Positions 1-7,078 of a stretch of 25,267 nucleotides of DNA are shown here, in pieces. Location of the stretch: contig CAVWCW010000001.1 of the NCBI GenBank assembly GCA_963753615.1, positions 1 to 25,267 on the forward strand. The letters are read 5' to 3'. The notes beneath the pieces were generated by a model. It ran no database searches. It saw only the letters and a list, made by a program, of their open reading frames with translations, and was not told the DNA's origin. Origin of the DNA: CAVWCW01 sp963753615 (GTDB lineage Bacteria; Pseudomonadota; Gammaproteobacteria; Chromatiales; Chromatiaceae). Position 1 is the first letter of the stretch. Every line of letters starts with the position of its first letter. The translations under genes and the position numbers were made by a program.

Positions 1-61
1 GCGACCGGCCCGCGCCGCACCCTGAGCTGTGGCGGCGGCTTTTCCGGTATCCTAGGGCTGT

Positions 62-862
62 TTGCGACTATCCAGCCCCGAGGAGCCTGCCCGCTTGAAG
101 AAGCTGCTGCTGAAAACCTATAAATACTGGTCCTGGCTGCTGCCGAGCGTCTACTACCCTTACCGGCTCGCCGGCGGCCGGGTATATCTCGATATCAGTG
201 AATCCCGCGCCATGTTTGGCCGTGCTCTGGGCCGCTACGAGCGCGCCAAGCAGTGCGCGGTGCAGACCCTGTTGCCAGAGGGGGGCACTTTTATCGACGT
301 CGGCGTGAACAAGGGGGATTTCACGCTGCTGGCGGCCCGAGTCGTCGGCGAGAACGGGCGGGTGTTGGCGTTCGAGCCCGAACCCGAGAACTGCCGCTGG
401 ATCGCCAAAAGCATCGCCCGCAACGGCTATCGCAATATTCAATTGGAGCGATTGGCGCTGAGCGACCGTAATGGCGATGCGGAGCTCTATCTCGGCACCA
501 AGAGCGGCTGGCACAGCCTGGTATCCGGCGGCCGTGACCCTCAAGGGGGTACCGTGCGGGTGAGCACTCGGACCCTTGACGATTTTCTGGCCGAGCGGGG
601 CTGGGAGCGTTCGGTGGACATGATCAAGATCGACGTCGAGGGGGCCGAAATGCAGGTGCTGCGGGGAGCCGCCGCGTTGTTGGCGCAAAACCCCGGCTTG
701 GTCCTGTTGGTGGACATCCACCCGGAGCATGGCGTGAACCCGCAAGCGCTGTGCGACTATCTGCGGGACCTAGGATTTAGCATCTTCCGCGAGCAAGCGC
801 CGTTCGACATACCGGTTACCGACTGCAATCGCGTGGGGGCGATCGTCGCTCGCCGCCCATGA
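62..862 (+). CDS. FkbM family SAM-dependent methyltransferase
   Basis: Predicted 266-residue class I methyltransferase of the FkbM family, which typically O-methylates sugars or secondary metabolites using S-adenosylmethionine. The SAM-binding motif I is seen as FIDVGVNKGDFT near residues 76-87, followed by the acidic loop VLAFEPEPENC and the family signature MIKIDVEGAEMQVLRGA near residues 189-205. The length is normal for the family. The start is TTG at 62 with a weak AGGG just upstream; the next ATG (211) would cut off the N-terminal 50 residues but leave the catalytic domain intact, so the start is uncertain. No glycan-biosynthesis gene follows, so the substrate cannot be inferred. The upstream neighbour is outside the window. 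Confidence 0.85.
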   Translation: MRLSSPEEPARLKKLLLKTYKYWSWLLPSVYYPYRLAGGRVYLDISESRAMFGRALGRYERAKQCAVQTLLPEGGTFIDVGVNKGDFTLLAARVVGENGRVLAFEPEPENCRWIAKSIARNGYRNIQLERLALSDRNGDAELYLGTKSGWHSLVSGGRDPQGGTVRVSTRTLDDFLAERGWERSVDMIKIDVEGAEMQVLRGAAALLAQNPGLVLLVDIHPEHGVNPQALCDYLRDLGFSIFREQAPFDIPVTDCNRVGAIVARRP

Positions 863-1079
863 GGCCCCCCAAAGGGCCGATATCCTCCCGTAACGGCTAG
901 ATCGACGCGGCCGAGGCATGAACCCGGCATCCCTGTCAGCGATTGCCCGGTCGGTTCGCGTTACGGCTCATTCCAACGCCCGGCCACCAGCAAAACCCTG
1001 ACGACCACAATGATTTACAGAACTGTGACGTATTTGCTTGTATTCTGTAATTGGAGTCGTTGAAGCAGGAGTGTTGGGC

Positions 1080-2108
1080 ATGAGACTGCTACAGGAAACA
1101 GACTGGCCGCCGGAAACCGGGTCAGCCACTGGCCCGAAAGCCCAACGGTCGGTTAGCCTCGGAAATCGCAACAGCAAACCAGAGGCGCCGGTTGACGCTA
1201 CCTGCGCACTCCGGTTCGAACAGTTCCACATCGACGTGGCGCGCAACTCCAGCGACGACTTTACGCCGCTGCACGACCGGCAGAAATGGAGAACCGTGCG
1301 CGGTAACCCTTATGGGGGCGCTATCGTTTCGGCGTTTCAACTCGGGTCCCTGGTAGAATTCCAGGTTCGCAAGCAGATCAGTTCCTTCGAGTCGAAGATA
1401 ATCCAGAAGCACGGCCTGCACTTCTGCAATTACGACTTTCGCTTCGCCGGCCACCTGCAGGCGGCGGAGGGATGCCAAGTGCGGATCCCGCGCCTGACCC
1501 TCAGGCCGGGGAGCGTTTGGCACTTTCGCACCGGGCCCTGGTGACGAAATCGGACAGGCTGGTGATGGCGGGAAGAGTGGAGCACAGCGCCACGCCGCTG
1601 TATCTCGCCGATGCGGATCTCGCCTTGCCGCAGGGGCTGGAGAAGCAGCCGGACATTACCTACGTCGCCGGATTCGGAGTATTTCCTCAAGCGAAAATAC
1701 CTGAGCACCGGCAGTGCCAAGAACTTCCTGATCGGGTCCTTGGTGGATCACGCATACTATTTCGACGAGGTCGAGGACCGGGTCCGTTTCCCCGACCTGC
1801 TGCCGGTGTCGTTCATCTCCAGCGCCCTGTTCGAGAAGAATGCAGCGGACAACGTGGATTTCCGCGATCACCCATCGGTCTATGCACGCCAGCTTGTTTC
1901 CGTTGACCAAAGGCTAGCCAGCCGGTTGCGCAGCAACGACCGTCTGCATCTGTTGCTCAGAGGGCCGATCGAGCAGGCGCGTGAGTTCGGATCGAACCGA
2001 TTGCAAAGGCCGACCCAGCGTTTCGACTGTTTCGGATTGGTAGGAGACAATCAGCTGTTGTTTAGCGCCCAGATATTCATGCTTCCCTTGACCACTGCCA
2101 AAGCCTAA
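1080..2108 (+). pseudogene. MaoC-like hot-dog fold protein, two compensating frameshifts
   Basis: Reading across two indels gives one 342-residue protein. The start is ATG 1080 with AGGAG at 1067-1071, 8 bases upstream. The first part contains a hydratase-like signature, NSSDDFTPLHDRQKW followed by GNPYGGAIVSAFQ, resembling the catalytic Asp/His region of MaoC/(R)-hydratase hot-dog domains. A strand-rich stretch follows, and the second half is compatible with a second hot-dog domain. The frame moves by -1 near 1508-1511, where restoring one G to a GGGG run joins LRPG to ERLALSHRALV. It moves back by +1 near 1668-1676, just before EYFLKRKYL. It may be a working gene with sequencing errors or a young pseudogene. 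Substrate unknown; it could also be a non-catalytic double hot-dog protein. The stop is at 2106-2108. Confidence 0.6.
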
Positions 2109-2173
2109 GGGGTAGCCCGACGGTCGCGGTGTCTGGCGGGAATGCGGGATACGGTTACCAACCTAGCAAAGAG

Positions 2174-2275
2174 CAGTTGGACGGGGTGATAGAGCGAGCG
2201 CTTAAGCGGGCGGTGTAGGGCAAGACGGCAACGACGCGGAAAAGTCACTCTATTCCAAGGAGTTGCAACGCAGCG
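2174..2275. repeat. Truncated copy of the dispersed palindromic element
   Basis: This stretch shares two blocks, in the same order, with the intact element at 5011-5251: the left-end sequence CAGTTGGAC followed by GGGTG, and a core from GTAGGGCAAG through the centre (GGAAAAG, five bases, CTATTCC) to GTTGCAACGC. The right terminal repeat is not found nearby, so the copy appears truncated or diverged. It contains a GCGCTTAAGCG palindrome at about 2198-2208. Confidence 0.6.
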
Positions 2276-2587
2276 ACCCATTCAGGCGATGTGCGGAAAT
2301 AGTCAGGTTCTGTCATGGAACAGGACGCTGGATCCATTTGCGCTCGCCGCAGTAGCGTGGCGTACGACGCTCGTAGCGTACGGGTCACCAAATCGGTGAC
2401 GACATGAGCTGCGTAAGGCTTCGTTGCATGCATTTCAGTACTCTTACGTTCAATAATGGCATGCGGTCATACTGGCTCTTTCTAGGGTCGCTCTACCTCC
2501 TGCATCCAGCAGACGTTACCGCTAAAAATCGCGGATCAAGCGGCAGCGATTGGCGACGAAACCCGGTTTCGAAACACTTGAACTGTA
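2276..2587. other. Intergenic stretch without a supportable gene
   Basis: About 310 bases of lower-GC DNA. It holds a GTCACC/GGTGAC hairpin near 2386-2401 and a nearly perfect CGAAACC/GGTTTCG palindrome at 2557-2571 lying just 3' of the tRNA-Thr gene. The latter could help end or process the tRNA transcript, but it has no T tract on the minus strand. Short open frames here show no recognisable protein features. Confidence 0.4.
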
Positions 2588-2663
<76 letters not shown>

Positions 2664-2678
2664 GGGGAAGAGGGCTGA

Positions 2679-2707
2679 AGTATAAGGAATCGCCCGAGCG
2701 TCGACAA
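2679..2707 (-). promoter_or_regulatory. Sigma70-type promoter of tRNA-Thr
   Basis: On the minus strand a -35 box TTGTCG (2707-2702) is separated by exactly 17 bases from a -10 box TATACT (2684-2679), ending 15 bases before the tRNA 5' end. Spacing and position fit a tRNA promoter. Confidence 0.75.
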
Positions 2708-2775
2708 GCCGCTGCCAGCTTGCGGTCGGGAAAAAGCGGAAACAAGCGCTTCTGGCATTCTTCAGCGAGGTTGGT

Positions 2776-2907
2776 ATGAGCGCAGTACCCGAAAGCCTGT
2801 TCGTGCAAACGCCGATCTCGGTGGAAAATCGCGAGATTAATTGGCTCTTGTTTGGGATTTCCCGGTTTCATCAGGGCCAAGGGGTTGAGCCCCGAGTCTT
2901 TCCCTAG
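2776..2907 (+). CDS. Possible 43-residue small protein, unknown
   Basis: An ATG-initiated frame preceded by GCGAGG about six bases upstream encodes a 43-residue peptide containing SVENREINWLLFGISRF. Its end overlaps the 3' end of thiO on the opposite strand by four bases. It matches no family I recognise and may be chance. The only support is a fair ribosome-binding site and a balanced amino-acid composition. Confidence 0.2.
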   Translation: MSAVPESLFVQTPISVENREINWLLFGISRFHQGQGVEPRVFP

Positions 2908-3998
2908 GTGGCTTGGCGTTGGGCGTCCAGCGCATAGGCGGCGCTGGGCAGGATCGGTTCGCGTCCGAGCAGGATGTCGGCCAGCAGGCGCGCCGAGCCG
3001 GGGGCCAGCACTACGCCATTGCGGAAGTGGCCGGCGTTGATGTAAACCCCTTCCGCCATCGGGTAGGCGCCGATATAGGGCACGCCGTGAGGGGAACTCG
3101 GGCGCAGTCCGGCCCAGTGGTTTTCGATCGGGTATTCGCCCAGGGCCGGGAACATCTCCAGCGCCACCGCCAACAATTCCTCCTTAGCGCTGTTCGTGGG
3201 GCGCTTTTCGAACCCGGTGTGCTCCAGCGTGCTGCCCATCAGTACCCGGCCGTCGAGGCGCGGGATGGCGTAGCGGTCCTGGTGCAGTACGATGCGCCGG
3301 ATCAGCCCCGGGCGAGCGCGGAACAGTATCATCTGACCATGCACCGGCTCGATATCGGGGGCGCTGCCCATGCCGGCCAGCAGGTTGCGCGACCAGGCCC
3401 CGGCGCAAACGACCACCCGTGGGGCGGCGAGTCGTCCGGCGGCGGTGCGAACCCCCTGGACCCGGCCGTTCACCACCAGCAGTTCCTGCACCTCGGTTTG
3501 CTCTCGCACCTCCACTTTGCTCTCGATGGCGGCCCGCAGGGCCTTGACCAGGCGCGGGTTGCGCACCTGGGCCACGTAGTCCAGACATAGGGCCTGCTCT
3601 GGGGGGTGCTGCAGGCTTGGCTCGTAGGCGGCGATCTCGGCGCGCCCGATTGGCTCCAGCCGGTTTCCCGACTGCTCGGCCCAGTCCAAGGCCTTGGCCC
3701 GCTCTTCGGTGTCCAGGATCAGCAGCCCGGAGCGGGTGTACTCGGGATCGACGCCGCTTTCGGCGCGAAGCTGCTCCGCCAGCTCGGGATAGGCAGCCTG
3801 GCTCCAACTGGCCAGCGCGGTGACCGCCGGCGAGAAGCGCCAGGGGTAGAGGGGGGAGATGATGCCGCCGCCGGCCCACGAGGATTCTCGACCGGTCTGG
3901 GTGCGCTCGATCAGAGTCACCTTCAGCCCGGCCTGGGCCAGTTCGCGGGCGGTCATCATCCCAAGGATGCCGCCGCCAATGACAATGCAGTCGGTCAT
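2904..3998 (-). CDS. thiO: Glycine oxidase ThiO (FAD-dependent)
   Basis: A 364-residue FAD-dependent amine oxidase of the DAO family. ThiO oxidises glycine to iminoacetate for the thiazole moiety of thiamine. The N-terminal dinucleotide-binding motif IVIGGGILGMMTARELA is at residues 5-21, followed by ERTQTGRESSWAGGGII, the FAD-contact region typical of ThiO/DadA-like enzymes. Near the C terminus GLRPSSPHGVPYIG and NAGHFRNGVVLAPG are the family's substrate/FAD-binding segments. It starts at ATG 3998, 27 bases after the ispH stop, so the two are probably cotranscribed. No thiamine genes (thiG, thiS) are nearby, so a general D-amino-acid or sarcosine-oxidase-like role is the main alternative. 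Confidence 0.9.
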   Translation of the reverse strand: MTDCIVIGGGILGMMTARELAQAGLKVTLIERTQTGRESSWAGGGIISPLYPWRFSPAVTALASWSQAAYPELAEQLRAESGVDPEYTRSGLLILDTEERAKALDWAEQSGNRLEPIGRAEIAAYEPSLQHPPEQALCLDYVAQVRNPRLVKALRAAIESKVEVREQTEVQELLVVNGRVQGVRTAAGRLAAPRVVVCAGAWSRNLLAGMGSAPDIEPVHGQMILFRARPGLIRRIVLHQDRYAIPRLDGRVLMGSTLEHTGFEKRPTNSAKEELLAVALEMFPALGEYPIENHWAGLRPSSPHGVPYIGAYPMAEGVYINAGHFRNGVVLAPGSARLLADILLGREPILPSAAYALDAQRQAT

Positions 3999-4025
3999 CG
4001 GGTGCCTCTTTCTGGGTTCGGGGGG

Positions 4026-4964
4026 TCAGCCTGCGTTGGCCAGGGCCTTGGGTAGGGCGAATACCACTTGCTCCTGGATGCCGGAACTCTCGCGCACCGC
4101 CCGTGCCCCCCATTCGCGCAGCCGGTTCAGCACTTGCTCGACCAAGACCTCCGGGGCCGAGGCGCCCGCGGTGACGCCGATCTGGCCGGTCTCGTTGATC
4201 CACTCCCGGCGAATGTCCTCGGGACCGTCGATCAGGTAGGCCGGGGTGCCGCTCTTCTCGGCGATCTCGCGCAGCCGGTTGGAGTTGGAGCTGTTGGGGG
4301 AGCCCACCACCAGCACCAGATCGCAGCGCTCGGCCAGGTCTTTGACCGCATCCTGGCGGTTCTGGGTGGCGTAGCAGATGTCGTTCTTCTTCGGCCCGGC
4401 GATACTCGGAAAGCGCCGCTTCAGCGCGTCGATGACCTGTCGGGTATCGTCCATGGACAGGGTGGTCTGGGTGACGAAGGCCACGCGATCGGGTTGGCCG
4501 ATGTCGAGCTGGTCGACGTCCGCCGGCGTTTCCACTAGGTGGATCTGGCCCTGACCGCCGCGGTACTGGCCCATGGTGCCCTCCACCTCGGGGTGTCCCC
4601 GGTGCCCGATCAGGATCACCTCGTAGCCGTCACGGCAGTAGCGGGCCACTTCCAGATGCACCTTGGTGACCAGGGGGCAGGTGGCGTCAAATATGCTGAG
4701 GTCCCGCTGCTCGGCTTCTTCGCGCACCCCTTTGGATACCCCGTGGGCGCTGAAGATCACGGTGCTTCCGTCCGGGATCTCCGAGAGTTCGTCGACGAAA
4801 ACCGCGCCTCGGGCGCGCAGGCTTTCCACCACGAAGCGGTTGTGCACCACCTCGTGGCGCACGTAAATGGGGGCGCCGAAGCGGTCCAGCGCGCGCTCGA
4901 CAATCTCGATCGCGCGGTCGACGCCGGCGCAGAAGCCGCGCGGGTTGGCCAATAGTACGTCCAT
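4026..4964 (-). CDS. ispH: 4-hydroxy-3-methylbut-2-enyl diphosphate reductase IspH
   Basis: A 312-residue enzyme for the last step of the MEP pathway, reducing HMBPP to IPP and DMAPP with an Fe-S cluster. The three cluster cysteines are visible in NPRGFCAGVDRAIEIVE (Cys12), FDATCPLVTKVH and NDICYATQNRQ. The active-site blocks IGHRGHPEVEGTMGQ and VGSPNSSNSNRL are intact. I chose ATG 4964 because the protein then begins MDVLLANPRGF, matching the usual IspH N terminus and placing the cysteine at position 12. A TTG three codons upstream is possible but lies inside the predicted promoter. There is no Shine-Dalgarno sequence, and the -10 box ends about nine bases before the ATG, so the mRNA may be nearly leaderless. 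thiO follows after 27 bases. Confidence 0.96.
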   Translation of the reverse strand: MDVLLANPRGFCAGVDRAIEIVERALDRFGAPIYVRHEVVHNRFVVESLRARGAVFVDELSEIPDGSTVIFSAHGVSKGVREEAEQRDLSIFDATCPLVTKVHLEVARYCRDGYEVILIGHRGHPEVEGTMGQYRGGQGQIHLVETPADVDQLDIGQPDRVAFVTQTTLSMDDTRQVIDALKRRFPSIAGPKKNDICYATQNRQDAVKDLAERCDLVLVVGSPNSSNSNRLREIAEKSGTPAYLIDGPEDIRREWINETGQIGVTAGASAPEVLVEQVLNRLREWGARAVRESSGIQEQVVFALPKALANAG

Positions 4965-4972
4965 GCGCGGCA

Positions 4973-5001
4973 AGATAACGGAATCGCCGGTCGCGACTCA
5001 A
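4973..5001 (-). promoter_or_regulatory. Sigma70-type promoter of ispH-thiO
   Basis: The minus strand shows -35 TTGAGT (5001-4996), a 17-base spacer and -10 TTATCT (4978-4973). The expected start of transcription falls at about 4964-4967, at or within a few bases of the ispH ATG. The promoter lies between ispH and the left end of the inverted-repeat element, so insertion of the element would not have removed it. Confidence 0.6.
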
Positions 5002-5010
5002 GCGTTAATC

Positions 5011-5251
5011 ATCCTAGAATCCTCAGTTGGACAGGGTGCAGTGTGCGTTTTCCGGGGTGCAGGGCAAGGCGTAACAACGAGGAATAGTCGTTCTATTCCG
5101 AGGCGTTACAACGCGGCCATGCGCCGCGGAAAACGTGCAATGCATCGCGTAGCGTGAATCAGCCAGTGAGCGAAGGCCTGGCTTAATACCAATTGCCTTC
5201 ATTTCAACGAGTTATCATCAGAAAGGAGCGATCAACTGAGGAATCTAGGAT
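5011..5251. mobile_element. MITE-like element with 19-bp terminal inverted repeats
   Basis: The left end (5011-5029) and the right end (5233-5251) are inverted copies matching at 18 of 19 positions; the right end reads CAACTGAGGAATCTAGGAT. Inside is a long imperfect palindrome (5037-5144) with GGAATAG/CTATTCC at the apex and outer arms GTGCGTTTTCC/GGAAAACGTGC. There is no coding capacity. A partial relative lies at 2174-2275. No target-site duplication is obvious at the borders. The right terminal repeat overlaps the 3' end of fkpB and encodes its last residues and stop. I infer a non-autonomous element; a dual-strand terminator that happens to be palindromic is the alternative. Confidence 0.6.
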
Positions 5252-5720
5252 CATGCGCATTGGTCGCGCCAGGGGGCGGTTCGACCGCGAGTATCTTCAC
5301 CCGGTACCAGAGTTCGCGTCCGGCCAGGGGGTGATTGAAATCCACCTTCGCCTGCTCGGCATCGAGCTCCAGGATGCTCCCGGCCAGTTCCTGGCCGCCG
5401 GGGGTGGTGAACTGCACGATGGCCCCGGGAGCCAGTTCCAGTTCTGGAGGGAAATCTGCCAGCGGCAGCCAGTGGATATTGCCCTCGTCGCGCAGCCCGT
5501 AGGCCTGGCCGGCGGGCAGCAGCATGTCGAAGCCGGTGCCGGCGCCGAGGCCGAGCAGGGGTTCTTCGAGCCCGGGGTCCAGCGTGCCGTCGCCGATGCG
5601 CAGGCGCAGAGGGGGCTCGCCGAAGGTGGACAAGGCCTCGGTGCCGTCGCCCAGGGTCAGCGCCAGGTGCATCTCCACCAGGCTGCCGCGGGCGATCTCT
5701 GCCCCGGTTTCAGCCCCCAT
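5232..5720 (-). CDS. fkpB: FKBP-type peptidyl-prolyl isomerase FkpB (SlpA)
   Basis: A 162-residue FkpB/SlpA-type prolyl isomerase with chaperone activity. The FKBP domain is split by an insert-in-flap domain: LALTLGDGTEA and FGEPPLRLRIGDGTL, then GLEEPLLGLGAG, the insert region, and the diagnostic KVDFNHPLAGRELWY close to the C terminus. The start ATG 5720 gives the normal N-terminal length and overlaps the end of the upstream reductase-like gene by 11 bases, showing translational coupling. The last residues, PRFLS and the stop, are encoded by the terminal repeat of the element at 5011-5251, so the native C-terminal tail was probably altered. The PPIase core is complete, so function is likely retained. 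In many gammaproteobacteria fkpB follows lspA directly; here it does not. Confidence 0.88.
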   Translation of the reverse strand: MGAETGAEIARGSLVEMHLALTLGDGTEALSTFGEPPLRLRIGDGTLDPGLEEPLLGLGAGTGFDMLLPAGQAYGLRDEGNIHWLPLADFPPELELAPGAIVQFTTPGGQELAGSILELDAEQAKVDFNHPLAGRELWYRVKILAVEPPPGATNAHDPRFLS

Positions 5721-6474
5721 GCCGGGCCTGCAGATCCTGCAGGGTGGGCAGGTCCAGGTCCTGGGCGGCGGCCTGCTCCAGGGCCCGGGCCAGGCGAGCC
5801 GAGGCGCTACGGCCAAGGCACTGGTGTTCCGGGTCGCCTTCGAAGGCGGCCAACATGCCCTCGAGCAGGGATTCGCGCTCGAATTGCCTGCCGGTCAGGG
5901 CTTCCTGCAGGTCGATCAACTCACCCGCCACGCGGCTTGCGAGTTCCTGATGCTCGGTCCAGAGATCGCCCACGCTGCCGCCCACCTCCAGGCCGCAGAG
6001 ATTGCTGGTAAGGATATACAGGTTCTTGATCACCAGCTCGACCAGCATTTCCTCGGGGTCGTCCAGCACTCTGGCCGGGATGTCCAATGCCCCCAGGGCC
6101 TCTGCCACCAGGGCGGCATGCGGCCCATACACGGGCGAGGGTATGATGGGTTTGGAGTCCATGCCCCGCTTCTTCTCGAACCAGACCGAGATCACCGTGG
6201 GGTTGTCGAAGGCGGCCCAGTCCCGGGGCAGCAGCTCGTTCTGCAGCAGGCACAGGCGGTCTTCCCAGGCCACCGGGATTTGGTCCAGCACCAGTTGCAG
6301 ATCAGCTTCGGCTACTGCCACCAGCACCAGTTCGGGGGCCGGGCAGCTGGCGGCGCAGACGCCGAGGTCGGTGTCCCGAGTTACCGGGTATACCGGGTAA
6401 CCGAGGCGCAGAAACCCGCGGGCGAAGACGCTGCCCATTTCGCCGATGCCGATCACGATGACGGGTGGTTTCAT
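5710..6474 (-). CDS. Rossmann-fold protein related to ketopantoate reductase
   Basis: A 254-residue protein beginning MKPPVIVIGIGEMGSVFARG, with the nucleotide-binding glycine motif GIGEMG at residues 9-14. The middle part carries LLQNELLPRDW and TVISVWFEKKRG, a pattern resembling PanE/ApbA-like reductases, and the C-terminal half is helical. It starts with an ATGA overlap on the upstream adenosyltransferase stop and overlaps fkpB by 11 bases, so it lies in the same transcript. Residues for ketopantoate reduction cannot be confirmed by eye, so I do not assign panE. It could instead act on another 2-oxo acid or be a regulatory NAD(P)-binding protein. Confidence 0.75.
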   Translation of the reverse strand: MKPPVIVIGIGEMGSVFARGFLRLGYPVYPVTRDTDLGVCAASCPAPELVLVAVAEADLQLVLDQIPVAWEDRLCLLQNELLPRDWAAFDNPTVISVWFEKKRGMDSKPIIPSPVYGPHAALVAEALGALDIPARVLDDPEEMLVELVIKNLYILTSNLCGLEVGGSVGDLWTEHQELASRVAGELIDLQEALTGRQFERESLLEGMLAAFEGDPEHQCLGRSASARLARALEQAAAQDLDLPTLQDLQARHGG

Positions 6475-7025
6475 GCTGGTTTCTCCGGCGCTTGCCATAA
6501 GGTCTCGACCGGATTCGCGCCTCGGCTCAGGGTGCGGGCGAGCACGAACAACAGGTCGGACAGGCGGTTGAAATACTGTAGAAGTGCAGATTGTACCGGC
6601 TCCTGGCGTGAGAGTTGAACCAAACGCCTCTCGGCGCGCCGGCATTGGGTGCGGGCCAGGTGACAGGCGGCCGCGGCCGGCGGCCCGCCCGGGAGCACGA
6701 ATTCCCGCAGCGGCGGCAGCTCGGCATTGAACCGCTCCAGGGCTTGGTCGAGCTCGAGCACGGAGGCCGGCTGCAGTAGCTTTTCCCCGGGCAGGGCCAG
6801 CTCGCCGCCGCAATCGAACAGGCGTTGCTGAATTCCCTCCAGCAGCCGGTCCAGTCCCGGAGGCAGGCCCAGGGCGCGGACCATGCCGAGCTGGCTGTTG
6901 AGTTCGTCGATGGCGCCCATGGCCTCGATGCGCGGGCTGTCTTTCGCCAGGCGGCTGCCGTCGGCCAGACCGGTGCTGCCGTCGTCGCCGCCGCGGGTCA
7001 CGATTTTGCTCAGGCGGTTGCCCAT
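6471..7025 (-). CDS. PduO-type ATP:cob(I)alamin adenosyltransferase
   Basis: A 184-residue enzyme that transfers the adenosyl group of ATP to cob(I)alamin, making coenzyme B12. The N-terminal ATP-binding segment is VTRGGDDGSTGLADGSRLAK (residues 9-28), followed by the signature PRIEAMGAIDELNSQLG. Near the C terminus CRRAERRLVQL and YFNRLSDLLFVLAR supply the usual arginine, aspartate and asparagine residues of the PduO/MMAB family. ATG 7025 starts it, 53 bases after the btuB stop and downstream of the same cobalamin riboswitch. It overlaps the next gene by four bases (ATGA). The context indicates salvage of imported corrinoid, since no corrin-ring biosynthesis genes are present. Confidence 0.93.
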   Translation of the reverse strand: MGNRLSKIVTRGGDDGSTGLADGSRLAKDSPRIEAMGAIDELNSQLGMVRALGLPPGLDRLLEGIQQRLFDCGGELALPGEKLLQPASVLELDQALERFNAELPPLREFVLPGGPPAAAACHLARTQCRRAERRLVQLSRQEPVQSALLQYFNRLSDLLFVLARTLSRGANPVETLWQAPEKPA

Positions 7026-7078
7026 CTAGGGTTCCTGTTCAGGGTCGGTCGCAGCGGCGCGGCACGGAGGACTATTGC

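Noticed and set aside
864..881. GGCCC/GGGCC hairpin after the FkbM gene considered as a terminator.
   Set aside because: Short stem and no T run downstream.
2109..2218. An open frame running on after the MaoC-like stop and ending SKEQLDGVIERALKRAV, which looked like a protein C terminus.
   Set aside because: Most of it lies inside the palindromic repeat related to 5011-5251, so its protein-like look is incidental.
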